Shown here: positions 46,140 through 58,382 of the stretch, in pieces
How the letters are laid out: each line of letters begins with the position of its first letter
Position numbering within the stretch: position 1 is the first letter of the stretch
NCBI GenBank assembly: GCA_015680685.1
Contig: MNCI01002930.1
Coordinates: 53,962-117,961, forward strand
Reading direction: 5' to 3'
DNA: 64,000 bases
From: Gnetum montanum
Lineage: Eukaryota > Streptophyta > Gnetopsida > Gnetales > Gnetaceae
Translations under genes and position numbers: made by a program
The notes under the pieces: model-generated
What the model saw: only the letters and a program-made list of their open reading frames with translations
What the model was told of the DNA's origin: nothing
Database searches by the model: none

Positions 46140-47944
46140 ACCACACACATGGCTCCTTAGTTTTTCACTTTTTGTTTTACACTTTGTTGATTTTTATTAT
46201 TTTTTGGTTTCTCATTCTATTAATTTTCTTGATTTTTGTTTAACAACATCATTAGTATGCTTTATCTTTTTTGAATATTTTATAATTTATTATATATTTT
46301 ACTTTATTTGTGTGTGTGAATTTTCACTATTTTTGCTAATAAAAGTGCTTTATTATAGTAAGACATAGTGCCAGTGTTGTTGTTTACTAATGGTGATTTG
46401 TGCTTAATGTTTTGGTTGTTGATGTTTGGTTTCTATTTTTGAATTTTGATGTCTGATGACTAAGACATGGTTTATTTTTTATGGGATAGGTAGTGAGTCC
46501 ACATCATCTAGCCATCCACAAACTTTATGGTTTTCCTTGTTTTGGAAGCTTGAGATCCCTTCTCATTAAACAAACTTTTAATAAATTTGTGACCTTAGTA
46601 GTTTTCAGAATTAGGAATGATTCAAAGGTTTGCACAAGGTGTGACTTTAAGGGGACTCAATACTCTTTGTACTCTTCTACTTACTTGAGTGCTTGGGTGT
46701 TTTCATTGACTTCTCATCATTCTAAGTCAACCAATAATAGGAAGTTAAATAAAGTCAAAAAACTAAAAAATAAAAAATAAAAACCAACACACAATGGGAA
46801 TTTCAGGCATGCCCCTTAGACAAATAAAATGGGCTACTAGTTATGGGACTAGAATGACATGTTACCCATGCTTGAAGGTCCCCTTTAACTAAGGCCATCT
46901 CTCACTTCCTACTTCTCATTTCTTCTCTTTATGGCATGTGGTCATTTTGTGGAAGCACTCTTTATCCTTGAGGGGGTGGATCAGTCTTAGAGTGGTGATG
47001 TGATGTGACTAAAAATGGATGGTTTTGATTTGGACTAAGGATGGATCTTCTCGAGTCATTTTAAATCCAAACTCCATAAGGGACCTCTTATGATCTAATT
47101 TAGGATTCCATTCCACCTTCTCGATCATCATCTATGCTACCCATAACTCAGCTCACTACCAATTTACATGTTATGCTTGATGTATTAGTTTGATGTGTTG
47201 GAATTCTTGGATAGATTCTTTCTAGTTGGTCTTTAACTTTTCATAACCATTAATCGATTGTGAGGCCCATAGACTCCTTAGTTAAGATTATGCAAAGGCA
47301 ATAAAGGCATATTCCTTGGTTTGGATAGTTAAGTTCCCTACCTTAGACATTATTGTAATCATGTCTTTCACATGCCCCATTGTGCATCTAGTTCTGTGCT
47401 CCTTCAACTTTCATAAACTTCATTCTCCAACCATTTTCTCAAAATTTCTTAATTTTTTGAATTTTCTAACCTCCAAAATCCTCTTTTACTATTTTTATCA
47501 TGTTTGTGGCTTTTTGGGCTTCCATTTGACTCCAAATTTACTTAAAACCTCCTTGTATTTTCAAAGGTCAACCAAAGTAAAATAGGCCTAGTTGACATAG
47601 CCAACCTCATCGATGCAGCCCTATCGACTAGGCCCCATTGATGCAACACAAAAACTCTATAAATACCACTAGACACATTAAAATTTTTTATCATTTTCTT
47701 CATAACAAGAGAGAAGATTTTGACATTTTTAAGAGCCCAAAACCTTCCAAAGCCCATAACTTTCCAATTGTTTGTCCAAATCACTTCTTTCTATCTTGCA
47801 GTTATTAGAGGTAAGCTCTTTTTTGTGGGGCCACAAACCTTAAGGTTTAATGAAAATTTTTGTCCCCCAAAGGATTAATGAATACAATGATAATGAAAAC
47901 CATTGATTTTTGAGAGTTTAACCTTTTCAACAACCTTTTTTCCA
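46140..47944 (+). other. Spacer of element E
   Basis: About 1.8 kb, T-rich at first, aligning with the D and F spacers. No supported gene. The start of the extra ORF, present in D and F, is not found at its end. Confidence 0.6.
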
Positions 47945-50512
47945 ACACTTAGTTCTCTAGGAACTAAACTTTGGGCCATTTCTAGAACATGCTCCAGCGG
48001 AGGTAAAGACACAAGTGCAAATCTCTCCCATGTAGCCAATCATCACTTCTAGTGGGGAGTGGTAGATGGGAGAGATGTACCTCTTTTAGAATAATAAATG
48101 GGTAAGTTCCAATATGAAAATCAAGGACATTCAAGTGTTCTACTTAGCTAAAGCCATCACATAGGCTCTTGGGTTACTTGATTTTAGAACACAACTGGTA
48201 GAGCTATCTACGTAGGTTGATTTTGAGGCTAAAAAGGAGTGGACATAATGGTGTTATAGGGTTGACTGTATGCAGTTTGGTACATTCACATTGGCAAAAC
48301 ATGTATACTTTAAGATAGTAGCCTATCAACTCAATCCAACAATGAGGCACAATAAGGTGATTGCTTTCTCCACTTGAGCATACGTTTCTCTAAGCAAGAG
48401 ATTTCTAACAAACCTTTCACAATTGATCTATCTAGAGATAGAAAAGAATTTCAATGAAAATGAACATGGAAGGAAAACCTTGCCTTTCCCATGCCTCATT
48501 CAAAAGCTTTGCAAAATTTAGTGATAATCTACTACACCAACGACATGATCAAGTATACCTCCATTGCCTCTTGGTTTGAAATGATGAATGAGAAGATGCC
48601 TTCTGTGTTCAAGGAAGAGGAGTAGTAACTACCACCTCTACCACCCACTCAAGAAACAATGCTAAAGGCCCACATAGCCATTGAGTGCTTACTCAAAATC
48701 TAAGATAGCTCTTGCATGAGTAGGAGCAACAAGCATAAACAAGTGGTGGAGATCCATTTGTATATCGACTAGCGATGAGTCACCTTATTGAAGTGGCTCA
48801 AACAATTAGTTAGATGGAAGGAGGTGGCCTAATGTTCTTAGCCTAATGAATGTAGCTACTTGCAAGATCAAATCCCAATGCTTGAGAGGTGACGATGTCT
48901 CTATCTCAACATCATTGATTCCAAAAAATCTCTAGGAATGCTACCTTCTTTTTGGTACTTTTGGAGGAGGGTGAGGGGCAATTGTATAGGTGATGTAGCA
49001 TCATGAGTAGGAGATACCTATAGAAGTGGTTGCTGACTGAATCATAGAATCACTTAACATAGCTGCGACATTTGCACTAGATGTATTTGTGCTTCAAGAT
49101 GTGCAGATGTTTATAGGAACTATCAATAGAAGATTGAGTGTAGCCTAGCATGAAGAGTTGTTGGACTGACTAGTGGGTACTAGGCAACTAATTCCAGACA
49201 TCTTTAATTTTTTGGATAACATTACTACAACCTAGTTAGAGCTGCTCAAGTAAAAGGGGAAATGTATAATCCTAGAAGGACAAATTGAAATGGATCAAGT
49301 ACAAAACCAACACTTAACCATGGAGGTTGTTGAAATACGTGCCTGCTTTGCTAATCTTGCATTTCTCAACCCTGAAATAACTAGAGATGAAGCTTCTCAG
49401 AAGCTTCAAGAATGATTAAAACAAGTTGAGGAGGTAATGGTGATGTCTATCTTTAACCAATCTATGGCCAAAGTAAATACTTATTTAGTTTAAAAGAACT
49501 TGGTTTAGATGCATTAGGAAAATGAAATACTAACTACAAAAAACCACTACCTGCAAAATGTTGATGCATACAAACAGCAAATGCAAGAATTTCTCTATCA
49601 ACAATAGGAACAACTAGCCAAAGAAAACATGGAATTGAAAAAATTGGTAGTAGAAAATTTTAATCTATCTATGGAGGAAGTCCATGCATTATGCCATAAA
49701 TCAACTATTGAAATTGTTATTTGGAAGAATGAGGCTCTCAAATTTGAGAGAGTCAAGAATCACTATAGGGACTAGGTTTGCCTGCAGAAGGAAGTGAATT
49801 ATAAGAATATCCAAATGGCTAAGACAAAAGTAAATGAGGCCCTCTAGCAACTCCAATAAGGAAGAGAAGTATGGTAGCTTATCATTGATGGGATAGATGC
49901 CAAAGTGGAGATTTGCATGAAGGAATTGCAAATTGAAGAAATGATAGAATATATGAAATTGACCAATCTTTGGTACCCAAATCTAGCGATATTGACTGCT
50001 AGACTACCACAGTCAAAACTCAAAAAAGGGTGGCTAGCTCCTACTTACTATACCAAGCTGAGTTCAAGCACCACAAGGACACCATGCAAAAGCTTGAGAT
50101 GGGAAATGTTCAACTCAAAGTTCTCAAAGCATGATTCACTAATCAATGATCAATTGTTGAGAACCTAGCCATGAGAATGAGTAACTACCATGAGCTGTAG
50201 AACATTGTCAAGGTGTTTAATATCGAATGAAAACAATTCATTGCTTTGTTTGTTAATGTTAAGGAGTTGTTTCTAGCAAATCCTTATCCTTGGGATGTAC
50301 CCATTCTAACCTACATTGGCAAAGCTATGTGGATCATGCACAACCCTAGGAGTAAGGAGGAGAAAATAAAAGCATTACTGGATGCTTTATGCCTCCCACC
50401 AGAAGTTGCAGTAATAGTTGGACATTCACAATAGCCTTGACTGCCACATGTGCCTGAAGTTGGAGAAGGTCTATCAATACCTCAAGAGCCTCCACCACCT
50501 AGGATTATGTGA
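47945..50512 (+). pseudogene. Extra 3' ORF (coiled-coil protein) of E, N-terminus lost
   Basis: Begins with LNFGPFLEHAPAEVKTQVQ, about 110 codons into the D/F frame, and runs to the TGA at 50510-50512, ending VGEGLSIPQEPPPPRIM. Shared blocks are EVKTQVQISPM.PIITS, NMKIKDIQVFYLAKAIT, KHVYFKIVAYQLNPTMRHNK, LSQLIYLEIEKNFNENEHG, a long Gln/Glu/Lys/Leu-rich coiled coil (48800-50230), then KELFLANPYPWDVPILTYIG and SKEEKIKALLDALCLPPEV. Function unknown. The conserved ends in three copies show it is a real element gene. Several stops. Confidence 0.65.
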
Positions 50513-50721
50513 TGTTTTCAAACAGTCTTCATGCCATCATAGAATGTGCTATTTGATTTTTTTTGGTGTTCAATTTTGTGTTGTGAACATCCAATTTGTA
50601 CTTTTGTTGATTCGTACACCTAGGCACTTAATTTTTTCATGCAGTTTTGTTGAGTCATGCATTAGTCAATAATCCCATATCTTCCCAATTTTGTACAAAA
50701 CTCGAGGATGAGTTTTCATTA

Positions 50722-50734
50722 AGTCATTGGGATA
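50722..50734 (+). promoter_or_regulatory. Polypurine tract of E
   Basis: AGTCATTGGGATA, two changes from the tract of B and D, directly before the 3' LTR. Confidence 0.75.
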
Positions 50735-51593
50735 TGATGAGTCATCGATTAGCTATGTTGACAAGGCCTCGTTCATTAGGCCCCATCAACTGGGCCACGT
50801 CGACTAAGCCCTATCGATGCAGGGTCTATTTTTTCCTACTAATACATGCCAACCCCCCATGTTTGGACACGATTTTGTCATAGTTGTAGTGAAGTGCTTA
50901 CAATTTTTCCATTCGATAGTTAGAATATTTTCTCAAGTGCCTGCAATAGGAGTCATTGAGTGTATGGATCTTTATTCGAGTACAATTGTACTTAAGCATG
51001 ATAGTGAGTGTAGCAATAAAATGAGCTTTTTAATAAACCTTGTAGCATTCTAGATAGCTTAAATATTTTTTCATGCATTTAATGTTTTTAGTTATTTATT
51101 GAATGTTCCTTAGTAATTAAGTAAGATAAGCTAACTATCAATTAGGTAAACACATAAGTACGATTACTTCAAACATGTGTATGACATTTGGTAATCCCAG
51201 TAGTGATTAATGCATGGTAATCTAACAATGTTATATGTATTTAGGATGTGTATGACAAGTGGGACTAAATACTTGTGTTAGGACTAGTTACACGATACTT
51301 AGTCAATTAGATTAAAGTAGACATTAAATTACTTCATTCCTTACCTTATTTATTTCAAGTACCAAACCACAAAACAAAAAATGATAAAAATCATGTACCT
51401 TAATTACACTTAAACCATATGCTTGTGCTTCACAAGTGTAGTTGGGAAGACAATGAATGTTCTTAACATCCAGTTCACTTCTTAGAAAACTAGTGCACTA
51501 GAAAACTATGGTGTCCATGGAAATTGACTAGATTGTGCATGAATGCTTTGTGATTCATATGGTTGGGTGTAGGGGTACCTTCATCGCTCATCA
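50735..51593 (+). repeat. 3' LTR of element E
   Basis: 859 bp, TGATGAGTCATCG...GCTCATCA. The TATA box is mutated (TACTAATA). GGCCTCGTTCATTAGGCCCC / GGGCCACGTCGACTAAGCCC units stand upstream. Confidence 0.93.
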
Positions 51594-51607
51594 ATGGTGA
51601 TTTATCA
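51594..51607 (-). repeat. Outer 14 bp of the D 5' LTR
   Basis: ATGGTGATTTATCA continues the D LTR interrupted at 40330 by element E; it aligns with ATGATTCATCA at the end of the D 3' LTR. Confidence 0.65.
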
Positions 51608-52380
51608 ACCATATAATTTCACAAAATAGTAAAATTAGGCTCAAAAGAAAAAGTAATTTCTAGAATATTTAAGACAAAATTATTTTCAAGATATTCTAAG
51701 GCTTGAGAGTAACCTACTTATTAATATTTCCATTATAATAAATAACATATTTTTTTCCATTGATACAAGAGCTAGATAATATGTAGTAGTACTTTAGTCT
51801 AGACAAAAGAGTATAGATATGTTGTAGAGAATTTTTGATCATAAAAAAAGAATCATATGCAAAATGTGTAGTAAGTAATTTTGTTCCTTAACCATTAATC
51901 AAAATTCTTTTAATGATATTAATTTATAGATCATAATGTAGATTATGTGAAAAAAAGTTTGTAGTAATAATAAAAAGATAAGAACCTAGAGGACAACCTT
52001 GAGGAACTAACTATTGAAGAGAAAATAAGGAACTCAATCCAACATGAGTACTAACTTGAACATTAGCATTAGTGAGGAGGGTATAGACAAAAAAAAAAAA
52101 AATAATCATCAAATCCTAGTTTGTAGAGACAAGAAATAATTAACTTTCATGGAATCTTATTATAAGCTTTAGCATAATCTATCTTAATAAAAGTAATGTC
52201 CTAGTTAATATTAGAAGCCCATTGTCTTCCCTCCCAAGTTGCAATAACATTATTTAAGATATATCTACCTTTAACAAAGCCATTCTACTTAGGTATGATG
52301 ATATCTTATATAACCTTTTGAATTTGAAAAGCTATACATTTAACTAAAATTTTATAAGTCTTGAAGAGTAAGAGTCCTTT
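51608..52380 (-). pseudogene. LINE ORF2 reverse transcriptase part
   Basis: Minus-strand L1-type RT. From 52380 downwards it encodes LLLFKTYKILVKCIAF, NGFVKGRYILNNVIATWE, DITFIKIDYAKAYNKIP then KLIISCLYKLGFDDY, LVPQGCPLGSYLFIITTNFF, and THFAYDSFFMI where active enzymes have F.DD. This is the usual LINE order (GFVKGR, KaYD.v.W, QGCPLSP, FADD). The frame leads into 22166 across element D. The upstream part is cut by element F. Role when active: target-primed reverse transcription. Confidence 0.8.
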
Positions 52381-53286
52381 TGATGAGTAGTGGGTACCTC
52401 CTACGTCCAATGATACGAATGACTAAGCATTCACATGTGATCTGGTCAAATTCCATGGACTTATAGCCTTCTAAGTACACTAGTCTCTATGAGGTGAAAC
52501 TAACCATTGCTATCATTGTTTTTCCAATTACACTTGTGAAATGCAAAGGTATGATTAAGTGTAACTGAGGGATATGATTTTTATCATTTTTTATATTTTA
52601 TCTTTTATGTCACCTGGGAATAAAGAATGATGAATAAAGTAATTTAATTGCTAATTTAATCTAACTAGCTAACACTTAACTAATCCTAACATAAGCATTT
52701 GTTCCCACTTGCTATACACATCCTAAACATGTATAACACTAGTGGGTTAGCAAATGCTAAGTGTTATTGGGATTACCAAGCATTACATGTATGCTCGAAA
52801 TGGTCATACTTATCTTTACTATTTAATCTAGCTTAATATATATCAACATAGCTTAATTAATTTCTTAATTATTTAAAGCATTAAAAGAAATTGCTTAAAA
52901 TATTAGATTCTTATAGAAAAAATTCTTGTATTTCAAAGTGCTACAAGGTTTATCAAAAAGTTTACCTTTATTGCTACATACACTCTAGTGCTTAAGTACA
53001 ATAGTGCTTGAATAAAGATCCATACAATCTTTGACTCCTACTATGGGCACTTAGAAAAATATTCTATCTTTCAAGTGGAAAAATTGCCAGAGCTTTGCTA
53101 CAACTATGAGAATTCTCCCATAAATGCAGCTGGTGAGTGCATATTTATAGGAGAAAATAGACACTGCATTGATGAGGTCATGTCAACACATCAAATCATG
53201 CATTGATGCAACCATGTTAATGGGGTCATGTCGATGGGCCTATGTTGATGAGGCTTCATTGATGTAACCCTTGGCACAACTCATCA
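52381..53286 (-). repeat. 3' LTR of element F
   Basis: 906 bp, plus-strand reading TGATGAGTAG...AACTCATCA. TATAAATA (minus) is at 53142-53149. GATGAGGTCATGTCAACAC-type units lie at 53165-53275. Confidence 0.92.
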
Positions 53287-53299
53287 TACCCCTACAACT
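53287..53299 (-). promoter_or_regulatory. Polypurine tract of F
   Basis: The minus strand reads AGTTGTAGGGGTA before the LTR, identical to the tract of C (30539-30551). Confidence 0.75.
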
Positions 53300-53548
53300 A
53301 AATGAAAACTCATCCTTGAGTGAACAAAAGAATGAATAAGTTTCTTACAAAATTTTAGGAAGTTATGGGATTACTGACTAACTCTTAACACACTCAAACT
53401 TAACACACATACACAAACAAACACTAAGTACCTAAGTATATGGAATTATAATCATTATAAAATTTTGGTGTTCATGACAACAAAATTGAACACTAGGATA
53501 AACCTAACAAACACAAGTCCTTTGATGGTGTGAAGATGAGGAAGAAGT

Positions 53549-56357
53549 TCAAATGGTCCTTGGTGGTGGAGGTTCGTGTGGCTCTGAAGGAACTTCTCCT
53601 ACTTTGAGCACATGTGGTGGTTGAGGTGATTGTGGTTGACCTATGATAGCTACAACCTTTGATGAAAGATAAAATGAATCCAATAGTGACTTCATCTTCT
53701 CCTTCTTATTCTTGGAATTATTCATGGTCCACATTGCATCGTGAATGTGAATCGATGTGGAAACATCCCAAGGATAGAGAATTTCTAAGAACAACTTTTT
53801 CACATTGACTAACTAGGTAGCAAAAAGTTTGCATTCAGCATCAGATGCACTTACTACATTTTGTAGCTCATAATAGTCACTCATTCTCCTAGCTAGGTTC
53901 TCAACTATGGACTACTGATTGATGAAGTACTACTTGAGAACATTGAGTTCTGTATTTGCCACCTCAAGTTTTTGCTTGGTTTCTTTGTGCATCTTGAACT
54001 CAACCTTGTACAAAAAGTATGAGTTGTTCACTTGCTTCTCCAAATTAGATTGGGGCATTCCTACTATCAGCATTACCAAGTTTAAGTGATAGAGGTTGGC
54101 AAGCTTCATATACTCAGTCATCTCCTGAATTTTTAGCTCCTTGAGGCAAATTTCTGCCTTGTTTTATGTGTTCAGTTCATCAAAGATGTGCTACCACATG
54201 TCACCTCCTTACTAGAGTTGCTGGAGGGCCTTGTTTACCTTAACCTTTTCTAATTTTATTTCTTGTTCATTAATTTATTTTTGCAAACCAACTTGGTCCC
54301 TGTAGTGATTTTTCACCTTCTGGAACTTCAGGGCCTTGCTTTTCTAGGTGACAATTTCTATGGTAGATTTTTGGTAAAAGGCATGGACTTCCTCCCTAGA
54401 GAGATGCGATTTTCTTTTGCCAACCTCCTTAAATCCACTGACATCCTAGTAATTTTCTCCTACTATTGTCATGTGTAATCAACCATATGTTCTTTTTGGA
54501 GCTCGATAGCATGTAGGTGTTGATTATCTTTGGTAAGAATGGCATTCTCCTAGTGCACTACTTCCAAGTCCTTATTGGTTTGATAGGTTTTTCCCTTCAC
54601 CAAGGACTTGCCAAAGATTGCTGAATTCCTATCATACTCAACCTCTTGAGGTTTTTACTAAAGCTATTGAAAATCTTCATCCTTGGTTATTGTTTGACTA
54701 AGTACATAGGCATTAGCAAGATGGGCTTTCAGATTAGCAACTTCTATAGCTAGATGTTGATTCTCAGCCTTGGACATTTCAAGCTACACCTCTATAATTA
54801 TGAACTTGCCCCTTGTTTTCAACAATGCCAACTAGGTAGTAGAAATATCTTCCAAAAGGTCAAAGACCTTTGGAATTAGTTATCAAGTTTCCATTAGTCA
54901 TTTCAACAACTCCTCATGCTGAGTTGCATTGAACCTTCCTCTAGCTATTCCTATAGATGTCTGCACATCTTTGAGTGAAGCAACATCAAGATAGATGCTG
55001 TAGGAACATTAAGGGCTTCACCCACACTATTTGCTAGCACCTCTACCATCATTTCCTACCCTTGGTATTGCATCACCAAGATAGTGGTCCCATCTCCCTC
55101 CTTTAAGCACATCAAGAAGGTAGTAACATTTTCAAAAATTTCTAGGAACTATTGTTATTTGTGAATGAATATTGTTACCTCTTGGGCACTAGGAATTGAG
55201 TGCATGGGCACTGGTATTCTTTGAGTAGGAAATTTAGGTGCTATGTCTTCCAACTAGCTTATGGTATGAGTTACCTTGTTCAAATGGTTGAGGGTTGGTT
55301 GGTAGACAGAGGGCTCCCCACTTGATCTTGCTCCTTGTTGCTACAAGAGTTGCTCCTAGAGCTTTTGCATGCATTCTGTGGTAGCACCCATCTCTGACAT
55401 TGATTGCCCTTGAGTGGGTGATGGTGGTGATTACTCCTCTTCCTTGGTTATGGTATGGGTCTTGTCCTTCATATTTTTTTTCCAAAAGGTAGAAGGAGCA
55501 TTCTTGATTACATCATTGACATAACAATCTATTCTTACCCTTTTGCACAGTTTTCTAATGAGGTAGGGAAAGGGTAGAGTCTTCCTTCTAAATAGATCAA
55601 CTATGGAAGGTTAACGGGGAACTTTTTGTTAGAGTGGCACATGAATGAAAAAGGCAGTCATCTTACTATGCCTCACTATTGGATTGAGGTGATGAGATGC
55701 TATCTTAAAATACATAAGGTCCACCATAGTGAGTGCACCATACTCATTGAGATCCACTCCATAGCATCGACGGGTCCACAAATTCTTTGCCTTAGGGTCT
55801 ACTTGAGTTGAGATCTCTGCAAAGCTAGTTCTAGTATTAGGCAAGCCAAGAGCCTATGTGATTACTTCCATTGAGTAGGACATGTAAATGTTCTTGATTC
55901 TAATTGTGGCACCTATCTATTGATTGTTTCAAAAGAGGTAGGTCTCTTTCATGTACCACTTTCCATTGGAAGTGATGATTGGCCACATGGGAAAGGTCTA
56001 TAGTTGAGCTCTAACTTCATCTAGAGTGAACTCTAGGAACATCCCAAAGTTTAATTTTTGAAAAATTGAACATTGAATGTACATAGGTTTTATTTGATCA
56101 AGGTAGAAATAGGTCAAGGTAACTTCAAGTCTTAGCACGAGACCTAGTGTCTCATCTCAGTGAGATTGCTTTGTTTCTACTTATTTTGGAATTTGATGAA
56201 CAAATTCTACCTTAGGATCCTTAAGAAGAGGTCCTATGACATGAGTTTCAACTTCTTGCTCTTGGGATTGTTCTTGTTAGTTCCTTTATGTTCTAGGATA
56301 CTTATTGCTAGGTCAAGATGGTCCTACCTCTAGTGCATGCTTTGGTCTTGGTGCCAT
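53549..56357 (-). pseudogene. Extra 3' ORF (coiled-coil protein) of F
   Basis: About 935 codons. It starts MAPRPKHALEVGPS at 56357 in the context CATAA|ATGGC and ends VPSEPHEPPPPRTI at 53549. The N-terminal third contains TFPMWPIITSNGKWYMKETY, RIKNIYMSYSMEVITRLLGL, CYGVDLNEYGALTMVDLMYF and LPFPYLIRKLCKRVRID; then a long coiled coil (about 55100-53830); then KLFLEILYPWDVSTSIHIHD and KEKMKSLLDSFYLSSKV. Longest clean stretches: 55844-55629 and 55485-55234. Same protein as in D and E, so its role belongs to the element. No membrane or envelope feature is seen. Confidence 0.65.
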
Positions 56358-58361
56358 TTATGATCACAACATGATCAAGGATTAGCATATCGTATGTAAC
56401 TCATAACATTAAGTACCTTATCCTTTTTGGGATAGTTACACTTGGCTAAGGTGTGATCATGGTAGATTGATTCTTTAATGTTATTTTATTTAATTTTAGA
56501 TTATCTAAGTTTGTTGGAAGGGTTTAACTTCCATAGGTTAATGATTTAATATTATTTTATTCATTATACACATGGGAGAGGTAGAAAAATTTCAAATTTT
56601 TTTGATAAAATCCTAGTGTTTGTGGTCCCCACTATGTAGAGGGCACCTTCAATAGCTAAGGAACTAAAAAATAATTGAAATTAGATAAGCGGTGCAAAAT
56701 ATATGAGCTCTAGAATATTTTGGACTCTGAAAAATCATAAAAACTCCCCTCTTACTTGAAGCAAAATGGAAACAAATTTCTAAGTGTTGCACTCTATTTA
56801 TAGTATTTTTACCATGCGTCGATGGGTCTACATCAACTTGGATACATTGATGCAAGAGATTGTATCTACAAGGCCACATCAATGCATATGTTGAGCACCA
56901 TTGACTTTTGAAAAATTCAAGAAATACAAGGAATTTTTACATAAAATTGAAGTCTTTTGGAAGCCCATGAAGCCAAGAACACAATGAAATACATGAAGAG
57001 GGCTTGATAGTTCATAAAAATGGAGGTTTCACTTTGAAAGAATGATGAAGAAATGCCTTAAAGGAGCACATAGTTGGATGCACCTGATGGGGAATGCAAA
57101 AGATTTGACTATGAAAATGCCTAAGGATGGGGAGCTTAACTATCCTAACTAAGGGATATATAAATTAGTCCTCCCCATAGTAGGAAAATGCCATTTTTAC
57201 CCTTGCATAACCTCAACTAAGGAGTTCATGGATCGTAGAGTTGATTAATGGTTATGAACAGTTAAGGACCAAATCCAGAAGAATCTACCTAAGAATTTCA
57301 ACACTTCAAATTAAGACATTGAACAAGAACATGAAAATTAGTAGTGAGGTGAATATTAGAAAGAATTTATGGATAAGAGAGAAAATGGAATGGAATTCCT
57401 AATCATGATCACATGAAGTCCCTTGTGGAGTTGTTGTTTAAATGACTCGATAAAGTCCACCCTTAGTCTAGATCAGAACCAAACACTTTTAGTAAGTTCA
57501 CATTGCCACTCTAAGACCAGTCTATCCCTTCAAGACACAAGAATGCTTCCATAGATCAATCACCATTCCTTATTTTAGAAGAAAAAAGAAGTAGAAAGTG
57601 AGAAATGGCCTTAGTTAGAGGGGACCTTCAGGCATGGGTAACATGTCTTTCTAGTTCCATAACTAGTGTTTATGACCCATTATTTTGTGTAAGCGGGTAC
57701 TTTGAATTTCCATAATTGTTTTGAATTTTATGTTTGTATGGATTTTTGGATGGTAACCATACCATACAAAGACTTAGGAACTTCCTATTATTAGTTGACA
57801 TAGAATGGTAAGAAATCCATGAAAAAAATGTATGCACTCAGGTAAGTAGAAAGACATAGAGAGTATTGAATCTGCTTGAAGTTACATCCTTTTAAAGCCT
57901 TGAATCTTTCCCAAGTTTGGAAACTACCAAGGTCATAAGTTCATTAAAGTTTCATTAATGAAAAAGGGATCTAGTATTTCCACAACAAGAAAGACCATAG
58001 AGTTCGTGGATGTGTGAATGACAAGGAATCATTGCCTATTCCATGAAAAAGAACTTTGTCTTAGTCATTAGTCATCAAAATTCAAAAATAGAAAATAGTC
58101 ATTAACAATCACAAACATTAAGTACAAATCACCATTAGTAATAGTTATAGCATTGTTGGGTCCTATTGGCAACAAAGCACTTTATCGAAAAATGATAATA
58201 AAATCACAAAAAATAAAGGAAAATATAATGGAAATTGTAAAAATATCCAGGAAAGATAAAATGTACTAATGATGTTGTAAAAAAAAATTGAAAAAATAAA
58301 GCAAGTGTAAAACAAAGAAATTGGAAAACTTGAGAAGCCATTGATATGATTAGCATAGATG
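56358..58361 (-). other. Spacer of element F
   Basis: About 2 kb of noncoding sequence aligning with the D spacer. 56660-56960 corresponds to the D region into which element C inserted. Confidence 0.6.
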
Positions 58362-58382
58362 GCAATCTTTCCCATGACTTAG
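58362..58382 (-). promoter_or_regulatory. Internal polypurine-tract-like motif of F
   Basis: The minus strand reads CTAAGTCATGGGAAAGATTG, next to the end of pol; position and sequence match E. Confidence 0.5.

Larger units (their letters stand above)
40331..51593 (+). mobile_element. Ty3/gypsy element E, pol plus extra ORF, 5' deleted
   Basis: An 11.26 kb plus-strand element inside the 5' LTR of D. LTRs are 40331-41178 and 50735-51593. The primer site and the N-terminal half of gag are missing: after the 5' LTR only TTGG remains before mid-gag sequence. Protease, RT, RNase H, integrase, spacer, extra ORF and polypurine tract follow in order. Flanking 5-mers ATGAC and ATGGT agree at 3 of 5. 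The gag deletion was probably secondary, since an element without a primer site could not have been copied normally. Confidence 0.88.
22167..51607 (-). mobile_element. Ty3/gypsy element D, nearly full-length, invaded by C and E
   Basis: Minus-strand element. The 3' LTR is 22167-23102 and the 5' LTR 39380-40330 plus its last 14 bp at 51594-51607. Its own internal parts are 23103-26638 and 31479-39379. Element C sits in the spacer between integrase and the extra ORF; element E sits 14 bp from the outer end of the 5' LTR. Without the insertions D is about 13 kb. It carries gag, protease, RT, RNase H, integrase and the extra ORF, all decayed. It is inserted in a LINE ORF2 whose frame resumes on the other side. 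Its target duplication is weak (TCAAT left, ACCAT right, 3 of 5). Confidence 0.85.

Noticed and set aside
53549-56357. Calling the extra ORF an envelope gene
   Set aside because: No signal peptide, furin-like site or clear transmembrane helix is visible; position alone is not enough.
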